From contig MU001506.1 of assembly GCA_010093485.1 (NCBI GenBank), forward strand, positions 1,116,001 through 1,180,000: DNA of 64,000 nt, in the 5' to 3' direction. Within the stretch, counting starts at the first letter, position 1, and each line of letters opens with the position of its first letter. A program made the position numbers and the translations under genes. Below, in pieces: positions 23,850 through 37,134 of the stretch. Under the pieces are notes generated by a model that saw only the letters and a list, made by a program, of their open reading frames with translations, searched no databases and was not told the DNA's origin. The DNA is from Karstenula rhodostoma CBS 690.94 (lineage: Eukaryota > Ascomycota > Dothideomycetes > Pleosporales > Didymosphaeriaceae).

Positions 23850-24553
23850 TTCTGAAATATCAAAGCAGAACATGTGTCGTTACACGGGCGTCAAGCGGCG
23901 TTTTTGGCCACGATGTTGGTCATGTTTAGAATGGCATACTTTCCTGGGTTATCGGTCACCGGTCGGTTTGGAGTTTGGGTGCCCATCAGAGCTGTCATCA
24001 TATCGTATGGTCGCGATGCGGACCTTCCCCACAAAGGGCTGATTTTATACATGGCTAGGATGTTCACGGGCACACTTTGAGGGATCGATATCATGTACGT
24101 TCCAGCGTGCGTATGTTCTGTTCGAGCATCGCTTAACCGTGGAAGATTAATCAAGGACTCAAATTACATGTTATGTGTACAGCATGCTACATGCCAAGCT
24201 GTTCTTGCAGACCGGGAAGGTGCGGTTGCCACGTCCAAGCAACGGCTTGCCGAGCAGTTTTGCCATAACATACAGTATACCATGTAGTCCACCCCATTAA
24301 GTATGTGCCAGGGAGTTCCTCGTGCCCGGCAACCATATCGGCATCTTCAATTAATCCGGCCAACAGGCGCTGCTTTGTGATAGACTTCCGATCCTGTAGT
24401 GTTCGCTGCCTGGGTGAATTACAAATACACTCTGTAGAATGGATCTAGTCATTGAGAGGAAGGTATAAGTCCTTGCCCAGATTAGTTAATATTGGGGGGC
24501 TGACGATGTAAATAGGATCCCTTTCCCAATTTTGGCGTCTGACATACTTCGCA
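23850..24553. other. Convergent intergenic region, 704 bp
   Basis: 3' flanks of the kinase (plus) and the crystallin-like gene (minus). On the minus strand a frame of about 75 codons is open from 24431 down to about 24205 after a plausible acceptor, but it lacks similarity to the crystallin-like domain, so I do not call it an exon. Confidence 0.45.
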
Positions 24554-25927
24554 TTAGTATTTGCTTGTATCGGTGGATGTGGTCCATATACCCCAGTACA
24601 GGCAGTGGTATTTGCGCCCCAAACTGTGCTCGAGTTGGAGTATGGACGAGATGCCGTTCTTATTCACACCGAACCAGTTCCAGCATTCGTGCTTGTCGAA
24701 CATTTCTTCGGTGTAGGCCCAGACGGAGCCTTTGAGGTCGGCGTCGGAATACAGGAAGGTCTGGAGGGGGGACGTGTCAGTGTATGCTGCGGTGGCGAAG
24801 AAATGTGTGCGTGGGTTCGAGCTTACGAGTGTGCGCTCCTGGTTCCAGGACTGCCGCTTGTCGTCGGGCGTGTGGGTGGTGGCTCTCAGATGAGCGACGG
24901 AGTTGTCGTCGTTGTCGTTGTTGGCCGAATCAACGGTAAGATCCTCTGCTTTTTCAGGATCCGCAAACCATGTAGCCCCGGGTTAATGGTGTTCCAAATG
25001 ATATATCCGAACCTGTGATGAATACTATTGATCATTTATATGGTGGTACCCAAAAGCAATATTTTAACCCGATGCCAGTCCTGACCAAAACCTGCCCAAC
25101 AACCAGGGACAAGAACTCGGATACAATCGACCTCCACTTTATCCAGCCGGAAAAGACAAAGTATTCGAGCTCATGAACTAGGGCTGCACGTGTGTAGTAG
25201 AACCTACCAGAGGGGAAGCCTCCTCGCGCTTACGGACATCGTTGGGATTGGGATAGTCCTGTTCAGAACAAGTTAGCCAAAAGATCAGTTGTAGCCTGGG
25301 GTGAGGCAAGGCATGTACGTACGTCCGGGAAGCGACCATGATGGCAGCGTGTGCTGCGAATCTGGTTGTCCCAATTCGATGGCAAGTGATTCAGCCGAAT
25401 CACGCCCTTCCACCAGAGGACATTGCCGGTGCAATCGGTTGAGCTGCGGCAAGTTAGCGTCAAGGATGGGCAATCCATTATAAAGTACTTACCCGTAGTT
25501 CATGCAGTAGTAGGGGAGGCCTTGCTGATTCTTGAACGACTCGACGGACTGTATACCCGTAAGCTTGGTGCCAGAGAGCGATGAGGTAAGGATTCTAGTT
25601 ACAGAGATGCCGCCGACTCCGTCAACATCGATCCAGTTGACGCATGTTGAGTACTTGACCATGATGCGGTCAATGTGCCACCACCCGCCCCGCAGATTGG
25701 GCTCGGTGTAGAGCTCGAGCTGGAGATATCAGTGCGACGTCTTTGAGAGACAATACCAACCTGCTCACCATGTTGTAGTTGGGCAGATTGGCCGTGCCCT
25801 GGGTGCCCTTGGTCGAGGGGTCCTGGGCAGTCATGTTGACGAATGCGGGAGGGATAGGCTCCTCGATCGGTCGCGCGGTGCCGATGACGGCCACCATGAA
25901 GGCGACAGCAAGAGAGAGGAATTGCAT
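24554..25927 (-). CDS. Secreted protein with two crystallin-like domains, about 293 aa
   Basis: Preferred exons in coding order: 25769..25927, 25493..25719, 25323..25443, 25208..25258, 24827..24943, 24554..24760. MQFLSLAVAFMVAVIGTA is a signal peptide. Domain 1 (about 54-165) has LELYTEPNLRGGWW, CVNW, GISVTRI, YYCMNYGSTDC and RSTRC, resembling beta/gamma-crystallin-like Greek-key secreted proteins with paired cysteines. Domain 2 (about 226-280) repeats the pattern: TFLYSDADLKGSVW, CWNW, GISSI, YHCLYWG, but lacks the later cysteine-rich half. An acidic linker (SANNDNDDNS) joins them. If the intron 24944..25207 is not spliced, domain 1 ends at a stop at 25178 (195 aa). The second domain has no start or signal peptide of its own, which favours one fused gene. 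The role is unknown; an extracellular structural protein or effector is conceivable. Confidence 0.55.
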
Positions 25928-26006
25928 GACTGCTTCGAGGTGTTTACTATGGTACAGATATAGAAGTTCGAAGCTGGAGAACAGGATAATGAGGATGGAT
26001 TCAGGC

Positions 26007-26012
26007 TTTATA
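26007..26012 (-). promoter_or_regulatory. TATA box of the crystallin-like gene
   Basis: TATAAA on the minus strand (within CATATAAAGCC), 80 bp upstream of the start codon, a usual distance for a regulated fungal gene. Confidence 0.6.
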
Positions 26013-26334
26013 TGGTGGATGGGGGCAAACGCTCGGAGTCAGCTGTCTTTTCCTGATTCGAACAAGGAAAGAGAGAGAGAGGTGTGCTTGTGCCATGTGC
26101 CATGTGCGATTCAACCTTCGTTGTCACCAAGATACAAAGTAAGCCGAAGATATGCGGAGACAGAAAGCAACTATTCACTGGAGAGAGATCGAGTAGACTC
26201 TGATTTTGCGTATCGTTAATCGTGTATCACCGTATGGCCTCGCAGCAGAAATCATGTTCGAGTCTGTTGGCAGCCGTTGAGCCAAGGTGCTTTTAAATTG
26301 CCGATGGATTGCAGAGGCCTTCCACAAGAGCACC

Positions 26335-26505
26335 ATTCAATTGCCCACGATAGTACAATTCAATTTCCCACTACAGCGCCACTCAATTGCCCATGATAAC
26401 GATATTCAATGCCTACGATAGAACTATTTGATTGATATTCAATTGCCTACAATCGTACTATTCGATTGCCCACGACAACGCCATTCAATCGCCCGTGACA
26501 CAAGC
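26335..26505. repeat. Diverged 23-bp tandem repeat, about seven copies
   Basis: Units begin ATTCAATTGCCCACGA or a close variant at 26335, 26358, 26381, 26404, 26426, 26437 (after an 11-bp partial unit), 26460 and 26483. Spacing is 23 bp except for one 22-bp and one 11-bp step. Copies differ mostly by single substitutions. It lies between the crystallin-like gene and CYP51, ending about 770 bp before the CYP51 start. Confidence 0.85.
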
Positions 26506-27278
26506 TCTAGGCCGTGAATTGTAAGCAAACGAGTTATTGGAGATCTCCAAGACATTCATTGCAAACGAGAAGCCAAGTCAAGGTGCACGGCGGGGTGTAC
26601 AGGCTAGTTGTAAGATTGGATTGATCTTGGTACTGTAGGCCCGGAAAGTCATTCCGAACTGATCCGCCTACAACGAGCAACACGTACATAACAACCATAC
26701 ACATCATTCTATCAGTCCTTGCAGCCTTGGCCTTGGTAGCACGCAGTCTGTCTTCGAACTCGCAGCATCGTGCACTTGTTGCGTGGTGGCTAGGTCAAGC
26801 TAGACCAGGGCCATGCTTGGACTCGCCCCTATCACGCAGTCTCTGTTTGCTTTCCCTGGACGAACAGTAATAGAGACGGCGGGAAACTAGATGGTTGGGC
26901 GGTGAGCAAGTGACCACGGGCCGCAAGTGAGGATCCCTTTGATACTATGACAGGTGTCCACTGTGGTCAAGCTCTACTTTGACGACACTGGTGCCACCGA
27001 TCGCGTGACCTGGAATGTTGCGTACGCGTTGACCGTACGACACTCGTGGGCCTTGAGGCGGAGCATGGCCAAATCGTGGTGTGATGAGCCGCCTCCATGT
27101 CGAGCACCCGTGCGGCCGCCAAGGACTTCTTTCTGAACGGGTACCTTCAACCGCCCCTGGCAAGGCCGATAGGCCCTAGCGCAAAGACGCCCCCCCCAGG
27201 GAAATTTGACTACTACAAGATGTCGGTGCCTGCCCCTTCTCCGCGCCCAAGGCCTCTCGCGCTGCCACTTTTGCCATC

Positions 27279-28949
<1,671 letters not shown>

Positions 28950-29299
28950 ATGGCTGTAAGGGTGAGGTTGTATGTATATGAAGGAGCAAAAGGGTTCACT
29001 TCTGGGTCTTTCCGGACGATTTCAGGCTGCCGGATGCTATAGACTAATGCGGTTATAATATTGAGATACGTAGTAATGAGGGCATAGCGCATATTAAGCA
29101 GCTCGATAAAAGGGCGTTTACATCAAAATCATTCAAAGTAAACATCATTCGCGTAAAGTGCAACGCTTTTGTCTAGATGCTGGAAGTTGCCACGCCTATG
29201 CTAAGATTCCCGCCCTTTTTGCTTTCCAAACCTGGGCACCTAACCAAAAGTACTGCATAGCTCATGATAGTCGTGTTCCTAGTCCCGGTCATTAACCCT
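28950..29299. other. Convergent intergenic region, 350 bp
   Basis: 3' flanks of CYP51 (plus) and the branched-chain aminotransferase (minus). No gene or repeat seen. Confidence 0.5.
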
Positions 29300-30809
29300 T
29301 CAAGGCAGCTGGTCGACGGTCTCCTCAGCGCCATTCACCCCGCTCTTACCCCATTGCTGCGGCCTCTCGACCTTCAAGCGCCACCCTTGCTTGTCCTCGA
29401 TCTTGCCGAGCTGGATGCCCTTCAGCGTCGTGAGAAGCTTTACGCATGCTGGGCCAGGTTCCTCGGCCGCGTCCTTGTACGAGATCTTCTCGCCTTTCGA
29501 TTCCAGGGTGATGGATCTAATGGGGACAAGAGCTGCTGCAGTACCCGCAGCGAGGACCTCGTCAAAGGTGCGGAGTTCCTCGTAGGGAATCTACCATGTG
29601 TCAATATCATAGTTCTGAGGAGGGGAAAGGGAAAGCCCACCTCGCGCGACTCTGCCTCCCAGCCAAACGACTCCGCAATCCTCAGAATAGAATCACCCGT
29701 TACACTCTTGATAACATTCTTGCTGTTGGACGAAACAAGCTTGTACTTGTCTCCGTTCTTCTTCACACCGATAAACGCACTCGTCGAGAACTCGTCGATG
29801 ACCGTGCGCGTCTTGCTGTCCAAATGCAACGTAATGCCGTACCCGGCCTTACCCGCCTTCTCGCTCCACCGCAGCACAGGCGCGTAATTGCCTCCGATCT
29901 TCGCGGAGCCGGTGCCCTCTGGTGCCGCGCGGTCGAAGTGCTCGAGGATCAGCGCGTCGACGGGGTGCGTGCCGTGGTAGACGCCAGTGGGAACCACGAA
30001 TACAACGAAAGTGTATTCTTCCGGGGGGTTCAGGCCCAGCTGCGCGGAGCTGCCGAACAGCAGCGGCCGCACATACATGGCAGCGCCGGTCTCGTGGGGC
30101 GGGACGTAAGCGGCATTCATGCCTACGGCGAGCTTGCAGCATTCGAGGAAGTGGTCGGTGGGGACTTCGGGCATGGACACAAAGGAGGCCGAGTGCTGCA
30201 TGCGCTCTGCGTTCTTTTGCGGGCGGAAGATGGTGATGTTGCCGTCGGGGCCACGGAAGGCTTTGAGGCCTTCGTAGCATTGCTGACCGTAGTTTAGAGC
30301 GGGCGCCATGCCGTGGATGCGGAGGAAGGGATCCTCGACGAAGGCGGGGGTGGTCCATTGGCCGGTTTTGACGGAGTAGTGCGATTCGACGTGGCCGGCG
30401 ACTGGGAAGGCTTAGCTATTGCTTTGGGATGTAGAAGAGGGATGCATGGATAGTGCGAACAATTGAAAGATCAAGTCTATTCATGAAAAGGTAAGCTCAA
30501 GGGGTGGGAGTGATGTCGTAGGATGTTCAATTCATTGCTTGTCCGTTCCGTCTCTTTTGAGTATTTTTGAACCGAATCAACGTTGCCGAAGAAGATGTGG
30601 AAAAAGCCTCAATGACAAATGGACGTATGAGACAATACAACGTGCTCGTGTATCAATTCTTACCTTCCCGGATCTTGAAGCCCACATTGCTCCAATCTGC
30701 ACAAGTAGTTAGTCATAAGGACTGCCGCAGACAGCACCCTCGTTTAGAGGGGTAATCATACAGCGGACATACCAATGGTGTTTACGGGGGGCGGGGGGTA
30801 GTCAGACAT
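29300..30809 (-). CDS. Branched-chain amino acid aminotransferase-like protein (class IV), 373 aa
   Basis: Exons in coding order: 30773..30809, 30664..30696, 29641..30401, 29300..29590. Two tiny first exons (37 and 33 bp) join to MSDYPPPPVNTIDWSNVGFK-IREVAGHVESHYSVKTGQW. The core has MAPALNYGQQCYEGLKAFRG, HYS-type substrate contacts, and GSAKIGGNYAPVL, where Lys191 should hold the PLP cofactor. Near the C-terminus IPYEELRTFDEVLAAGTAAA-LVPI is the conserved phosphate-binding turn of class IV enzymes. It transfers amino groups between Leu/Ile/Val and 2-oxoglutarate. No clear mitochondrial presequence is present, so cytosolic location is likely. Substrate range beyond branched-chain amino acids cannot be told. 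Upstream it faces ERV2. Confidence 0.88.
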
Positions 30810-31310
30810 GATGATAGCGCAAGGTAGGGTCTGCGCAGCGTTGGAATTGGGTTTGGAGTCAGGTCCACACGAGAGCCAGAATTTCATAGCTTGGTATTTG
30901 AGGCTCATGAGTGGCGCGCTGCGATATCGGTGCGTCGGACCGACCTGCAGATCTCGACGCGTAGAGCAGCTAGCGTTCCATGGCTGCTGGCGTCAGCGTG
31001 TCATGGTGCCTGGGCTCTCACGACTCGTGTCTATGTTCGTCTTAAGAAGAGCGAGGCTCTCTTGGTAGAAGGGACGTACAACGCGGCAATAGATGTGTGA
31101 AACGGCGTCGGGCAAGAATAAGCGTGCGGACCTCGATGCTGCTCGGAACCTTGGGCGCCCTCATCAGGGCTTGGCGCGTTGGGAACAGTCCGAAACTCCA
31201 TCCAAAGTCGCCAGTTGCTCAGACCACCGGCTTTCTGCGATATACACACGACCCCGACCGCGACTCCCTTTCCTACCACACATTTTGAATCTGATCATAT
31301 ACTGCTGACC
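30810..31310. other. Divergent intergenic region, 501 bp
   Basis: Promoter space between the aminotransferase (minus) and ERV2 (plus). Short frames here are without features; I see no repeat. Confidence 0.5.
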
Positions 31311-32005
31311 ATGGCGCCGCCCGCCGTACGGAGTCGCTTCGTGCTACTGGCCTTGTTCGGCATGGCTCTCTTCACGCTCCTCATCCTCGGAGGCAACCGC
31401 TCCATAGACGGACAACCCTCGCCGATACAGCAAGCAAAGCTGAATACACAGGGAGGCGGTTCAAGCGGCGCGGTGCTCACAGGACATGCCATAGCTCCAA
31501 AGCTGGGCAACGCGACAGCGAAGTACGACTAGCAAACTTGCTTCTTCTCGCATGACAAGCCCACACATTCTGACCAAACTTCAGGGCCGAGCTCGGTCGC
31601 GCAGCATGGAAAGTGCTCCACACGACCTTCGCCCGATTCCCTGAAAAGCCGACCGAGGAGGAGAAAGAAGCCTTGCGGTCATACGTACATCTGTTCCAGC
31701 GCTTATACCCCTGGTACGCCACTCAGTCGTATTCCTACGGCGTAGTCGTAGCTGAATGTAGAGCGCATTGAGCTAACTGAGTTCGCAGCGGAGAATGCGC
31801 CGAGCACTTCGGAAAGGTGTTGGCCAAATACCCTCCCCAGGTCTCGTCGCGGTCGGCAGCTGCCATGTGGGGCTGCATGGTACACAACGTCGTCAACAAG
31901 CGGCTCAAGAAGCCCGAGTTCAACTGCGAGAACATTGGCGACGCGTACGACTGCGGGTGCGGGCCCGATGACGAGAAGAAGGACAAAGACGCGGCGCCGG
32001 CATGA
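31311..32005 (+). CDS. ERV2: FAD-linked sulfhydryl oxidase Erv2 (ER), 185 aa
   Basis: Exons 31311..31522, 31585..31713 and 31789..32005. The N-terminus is basic and then hydrophobic (SRFVLLALFGMALFTLLIL), an ER signal anchor. The Erv/ALR domain follows: AELGRAAWKVLHTTFARFPE, YVHLFQRLYPCGECAEHF with the active-site pair Cys114-Cys117 (CGEC, split by intron 2), and NVVNKRLKKPEFNC. The C-terminus carries DCGCG (Cys169 and Cys171), the flexible CxC shuttle of yeast Erv2. It oxidises thiols in the ER lumen and passes electrons via FAD to oxygen. The signal anchor and CGC tail separate it from mitochondrial Erv1, whose shuttle pair is N-terminal CxxC. Confidence 0.93.
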
Positions 32006-33089
32006 GCAGTGCGCCGAGACGAGCGTCTGGAGATCCATGCCGGCCTGGTGATCCCAAATCCCAAGATACATAGCACGCAAGCGGGCTCTTTCGAGACACT
32101 TGTCCTATGACCACACCCCGGAAAGCGCTATTGGGACCGACACGGGCGAAGGTCAAGGAGGCGCAGGTTGAGACAAGGTATGCCAGGATCGCAAACAAGC
32201 GCGAGCGAGTTTCCGCTCGGTCAGCGATAGCCAAAGGTGGGAGGCATGTTGGGGCGCAAGTCACTCAGCACAAGTCACTCCGGATGCTAGCGCTACATGA
32301 AGACTGGCCATGTCTCACGAACTGGTGTTCGATTGCCCCATTGACGCTGGCAGGCACGGCTAAGCACGGCTAGGTAGGATCCAGTGGGGGGAGGCCCAGG
32401 GAGTCGAGTCTCCGACGTTCCCGCACGCAGGTCACGTCAGCCGGGGGTTTCACAGGAGAGCACGTCGCGATGGCGCTTCGGTGGACGAGGCGCGTAGATA
32501 GTGCCGGACTCGACGCGGCAAATAGAGACTCGGCGTGGACGCCTTGCCAAGCGGGCTCACGAGGGGACAGCGCCGCAGGACGGGTACCTGGTCATAGCAA
32601 GCAAGAGGTCCCAATGCAGCTCTGAGCTCTCTACGTGCGACACGGCGCATTCTGCCAGAGGGCGTATCACGACGCCGCGTCACTTGTGAAGTCGAGACGC
32701 ACCATGCAAGTATTCGATCAGCGTGATGGGCATCGGGCACACCACCAGCTCAGTATGTGACGAGGGCGCGCAGTCGTGTGGCTTGCGCTGGTTCGTCGCA
32801 TGATTATATTTGGCAGCGCCAGACAAGCGTGCAGTGCATTTGGGCGGCAGTGTGCTGCTGCTGCAGGGGTTGGCCGCCGCTAATGTACAGGCACTCGGTG
32901 CGCTAAGGGCATGAAAATACTCCCGCGCTTCTTGTGTTTGATGGGCAGTCCAACACCAGCTGCTGAAACAAGAACCCCCGCCGCTCTCCATCTGCTGCGC
33001 ATCATGCTCGCGCTGCCGTAGCTCACCGACTCTTCTTCATCTACCATTGCCGGCCCGCCAGCGCTTCACCGCTACTTGCAAATCCCACC
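32006..33089. other. Intergenic, 1,084 bp
   Basis: Between ERV2 and the LYAR gene, both on the plus strand. No gene, tRNA or repeat could be supported; short frames on both strands lack features. Confidence 0.5.
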
Positions 33090-34996
33090 ATGGTATCGTT
33101 TTCCTGCGAGGTAAGTCTGTTTACCCCCCTCGCCCTCTGACGCCAATGGGCGCCCCTCCGCCCCTGGCCCTGCTGCTACTGCTGCGAGACTGCCGCTGAC
33201 CACCGACTGCATGCGCATAGGGTTGTGGGGACGTCCTCACCAAGAAGAAACTCGATCCCCATCGCAATCAATGCTATGGCGCCTCCTACACCTGCCTGGA
33301 CTGCATGGTGCACTTTGACGGGACCAGCTACAGAGCCCATACCGTACGTCTGCGAGCCTGCTACCCCTCCCCTATCCCCTCGCCGGTGACGCGTTCCGTC
33401 GCTCGACGCCGGCATGGCCTACGAAGGCTTGCGATGTTTGTGTGCGCGTGCAGAAAATCTTGATTCGTTGCGCATTGGGCATGGTTAACCAATGGCCCGC
33501 AGTCTTGCATCACCGAAGACCAGAAGTACCAGGGCAAGCTCTACCGCGAGCCCAAGCAGAACAAGAAGCAGCAGCCGCAGCACCAGAAGAAGGACAGCGT
33601 CCAGCAGCATGCGCAAGCCCTTGTCCCGCGCAACGCCTACGCCGAAGATGCGGCCGACGCAGACAACAATGCCGTCGCAATTGTCGATGCTCCGCCGCGC
33701 GCACCCACCCCGCCGCCTGCCGCACACTCCCTAGGGTACAAGGAGCAAGCTGCGCTGCCTGATGTCAATGTCTTTGACTTCTTGGACACATCCGAGACCC
33801 CTGCGCCGGCAAGGACACGCGCGCCCGTCGACGAGTCGCGCATGATCGAGGACAGCATGCCGCCCGCCTACCAAAAGGAAGAATCCAAGATATCAGCAAC
33901 CGATGTCATGTTGTTCCAGGTGCCGGATGACGAGGACTTGATTGGAAATAGTTTCGCCTATGGTGACGAGCCTGTGCGACCTAGCAACGAACACTTTGAC
34001 TCTTCATACGACATCCGCGAGCAGAACCCGCAGTACAGCTACACCACACCCGCGCCCAAATCGAAGCACAGCCGAAAAAAGTCGCGCGACAAGAACGTCG
34101 ACACCACAATCAGTAAGTCTGAGCGCAAACGCAAGCGCAACTCGCCCGCCGAGCTTGACATGTCGCTGGTCCGCGCACAAGAAGAGAGGGACACCGCGAT
34201 GACAGAAGCACCACCAATCCTGCACTCGGGCCTGACTGGTGGTCTCAACCGACTTCTCCACTCTTCGCAGTTCCCTCCCACCCCCGATCACTCTGGTGAT
34301 TGGGTGGAGAACTCGCCCCTGAGCCCTATGAAACGAGCGAAGCAAGGGGCTTCCAAGGCATTCCTCCGCGCACAAAAAGATTATGAAACCCAACAAGAGA
34401 AGGATCGCAAAGCTGAGATCAAGGAGGAGCGTGCCCGCGACAAGGAAGAAAGGAAAGAGCGCGAACGTGGCCGTGATCGTGAACGCAAAGAACGCAAAGA
34501 AATCAAAGCCAGCACCGCCCTCGTCAAGATCCGGCCTAAAATGAAGCGCCGTGATGACTCTGAACGTTCCAGTCACAAACACCCGGAGGGAGGCGAGCGA
34601 CGCCGTCGCCGCGAGACCGACTCTTCAGGCTCACCACCTCGCCCACGTAAGACTGTCAAAGCGATTGAATACCGCCGCTCCGAATCGCAATCCTCTGCCC
34701 CGGACAACGACCGACAGCTGATTGTCCGTCCTAACGGAGACGTCGTACCTGTCAAAACGGAGCACGAGGCCCGCGCCGAACTCTTCATGTCCTTCATCAA
34801 CAAAGGGCCTGATTCAGAGCGCGGTATGAGCGTCAACAAAACGCTGAAGCGGTACCATCGCGAGCGCCATGACTACGATCACCACGTGTCCAAGGCTGAC
34901 GAAGAGAAAGAGCTCTGGAAGAGCTTGCGTCTCAAGCGAAACGACCGTGGTGAAATTGTGCTGTTCTTTGCATCGCCAGATGTGGAGGCCGCATGA
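33090..34996 (+). CDS. LYAR-type C2HC zinc-finger protein, 545 aa
   Basis: Exons 33090..33110, 33221..33343 and 33503..34996. The 21-bp first exon encodes MVSFSCE, and joining gives CEGCGDVLTKKKLDPHRNQC-YGASYTCLDC, then VHFDGTSYRAHTSCITEDQ and KYQGKLYRE, the LYAR zinc-finger pair at the extreme N-terminus, as in human LYAR. The rest is disordered: Pro/Ala-rich and acidic parts, FDFLD- and LFQVPDDEDLIGNSFAYGD-type short motifs, a long charged Glu/Arg/Lys helix (about 330-390), and basic nuclear-localisation stretches (SERKRKRNSP). LYAR proteins are nucleolar and take part in pre-rRNA processing and transcription. Fungal members are usually longer in the disordered region, as here. Confidence 0.85.
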
Positions 34997-36178
34997 CTAG
35001 AAAATCTGGATATAATCACGAAGATGGAGGCGTGGAGTTGTAGCGATCCGAGTCCCGAACAGGCGAATTTTGATCTGCCGCCTTCGTCGGCGTAACGGCA
35101 GGAGCTCAGCGGGAGCACATGGACGTAGATGTAGATGGGCGTGGTAGGATGATGGTGGCTGTGGAGGAGATACCCCATACCCCTTTTCTCATTTTCCGAC
35201 ATACTTACTCACACTTTCTTGGTTGATACCCGACATATTGTCAACATACTTGTCATTTCTCGGGTGGATTGGTGTGCGCACTGGAGATTGGTTGTACCGT
35301 TTGATTTGCATACGTTTTTGTACCACTCCACTCTCCGCAACACCTTTCTTTTGTCAGATCTCATACGTTAGAGGGCGTCTTTCTGAGGTCTGCGCAACTA
35401 CTGCACTAATGCTCCTGGGCTGTGCCCGCTTTTTCGGTTTCTTTTCCGTTGATAGGGCTCGAGGCTAGGCTCATGCTACGTTATCCTTCGATCTCCCGAA
35501 GTGGTCCGTCTTGTTGCAATTGGTGACATGAATGAACACGGCAATGCGAAGGCAAGGCAAGGACTTGGAGGCGGCGTTCCCACTGAGAACCGCCTGCGAA
35601 TCCCCGTATATTCATCGATCCATCACAATTTGCAGCATCTCCTATCGCCAGGTGTGTATGTAGATGATAGCAGAGTAGCGTCAGGGTCGGCAAGGGGGCG
35701 CTAAGTGCTTGATGACGGAATAGGGCGGCCGCAGCCATCCCTGCCCTGCCCTGCACCTGCCAGAACCCTGCGGGCAGTCGCGCTGCCCCGCGGCCCCCAT
35801 CGTCACTCTTCCTGGAACCTTGCTGTCCATCCACACAAAGACCACCACCTCGTTCACTGTGCCACCAGTCCACTACAGAACGTGCTTTCTTTGTTTCTTC
35901 ACTTTAGCCGTTTGCGTTGCCCGCCTTTGTCCATATTTCTTTGTCGTGCTGTTAGCCGCTGCAAAATACGTACACGCGGAGGCAGTTTCGCGTCATGCAC
36001 CTCTACAACATGGTGGAAAGTGCTAAAAGAGCTATAAGTCCTGGCAGGACAAGTCACAGTCCCAAACCTGGCAGAAAAATGAAGAAGTGGGCAGGGGACG
36101 ATACAGTTTATTTCGCGTGTGAGTGCAGTCCCAAAGCGGTGGGATGTAAGAGCTGACCGGGATAAGACCACGATTCGA
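34997..36178. other. Intergenic, 1,182 bp
   Basis: Between the LYAR gene and the deneddylase gene (both plus). Chance open frames occur at 35481-36201. The leader and possibly a missed first exon of the deneddylase may lie at its right end. Confidence 0.45.
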
Positions 36179-37134
36179 ATGGTAAGCAACGCTACACGCA
36201 CTCAGTATGCTTCGCGTCCTGTAGTAACAAGACGTCCAGTGACACGCCATGACATGAGTACGTTGGCAGATGAACATGGATGGCTGGAAGACAATGTAGG
36301 CATTGCATTGTCGATAATCAAGCGTATGCACTAACAAAAGCAGGTCATCCACTTCTGGATACAGTACGCCTGATTCATTCCCAGTGATTACGAGTCTCCA
36401 TACTAACGCGTTGGCACAGATATCTCGAGAATGAAGAAATGTATAACTTTCCAAAAGCCAGAATCGAGCTCTTCGCCCCGAGCATGGCCACTCTACTAAA
36501 GCTTAACAACACAGCCGTGTCCAGAACAATACTCGGCCAGATGCCGGATTTGGCTGAAAATAAGACGACACACATATTCATCCCTGTAAACAGCGACAGA
36601 GTGTCCGATCATGAATACGGCAACAACAAGTCCGACAGCGATCAGAATACAGCGGGAACACACTGGTCTTTGCTAGTGATATCTCTAATCGACAATGTCG
36701 GTTTCCATTATGACAGTCTTGACGGTCTTAACTCAGGCGACGCCCGGGACCTACTCAAAGGAATCGAAGCAGCTCTGCCTGTCCCAAGAACCCTACGATT
36801 CGTGGATATGAAAGACTCACCACAACAAACGGACGGTTCGAATTGTGGCATCTTCGCATTGGTCATCATGAAGCATCTGCTGCTCAAGCGACTGCTCAGG
36901 GCGGATGCGAATCAGAAAATCACCATGAGTACGTCCCACCCAAACATAACGTGGTGTCCAATCGAAAGTTCCTTGGCAGGGCACAATCGATGTGCACGAG
37001 TAACTCATCGACCTGCGCTGACTATGTATCACATTTTAGGTATGAAAGACCAGGACATTGACTACGATGGTGCTCGCAAGATGATCCGTAGCTTAATTGA
37101 AGAGCGCAGGGAGGAAGCTATACGGAGAAAGTGA
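36179..37134 (+). CDS. NEP2: NEDD8-specific cysteine protease (Nep2/NEDP1, C48 family), 246 aa
   Basis: Exons 36179..36295, 36344..36363 (only 20 bp), 36420..36928 and 37040..37134. The joined N-terminus reads RHDMSTLADEHGWLEDN-VIHFWIQ-YLENEEMYNF, matching the WLxDxxIxFW element of C48 proteases. The catalytic set is visible: His127 in THWSLL, Asp144 in HYDSL, Gln182 and Cys188 in QTDGSNCGIF. SLDGLN and the small size (about 210-250 aa in the family) favour a NEDD8 protease over the larger SUMO proteases. It would process NEDD8 or remove it from cullins. The last intron (111 bp) is in frame and stop-free; removing it gives KITMSMKDQDIDYDGARKMI. The first exon is the weakest part: the true start may lie upstream. 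Confidence 0.8.

Larger units (their letters stand above)
25928..27278. other. Divergent intergenic region, 1,351 bp
   Basis: Upstream DNA of the crystallin-like gene (minus) and CYP51 (plus). It holds the TATA box at 26007 and the 23-bp tandem repeat at 26335-26505. The 26945-27270 part has open frames without recognisable features and is probably CYP51 promoter and leader. Confidence 0.55.

Noticed and set aside
24205..24431. Possible extra exon of the crystallin-like gene
   Set aside because: Open for about 75 codons after a plausible acceptor, but it lacks the missing cysteine half of domain 2 and any other similarity.
29596..30297. 233-codon plus-strand open frame opposite the aminotransferase
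   Set aside because: It is antisense to a well-supported exon and made of Arg/Val/Gly-rich filler typical of shadow frames.
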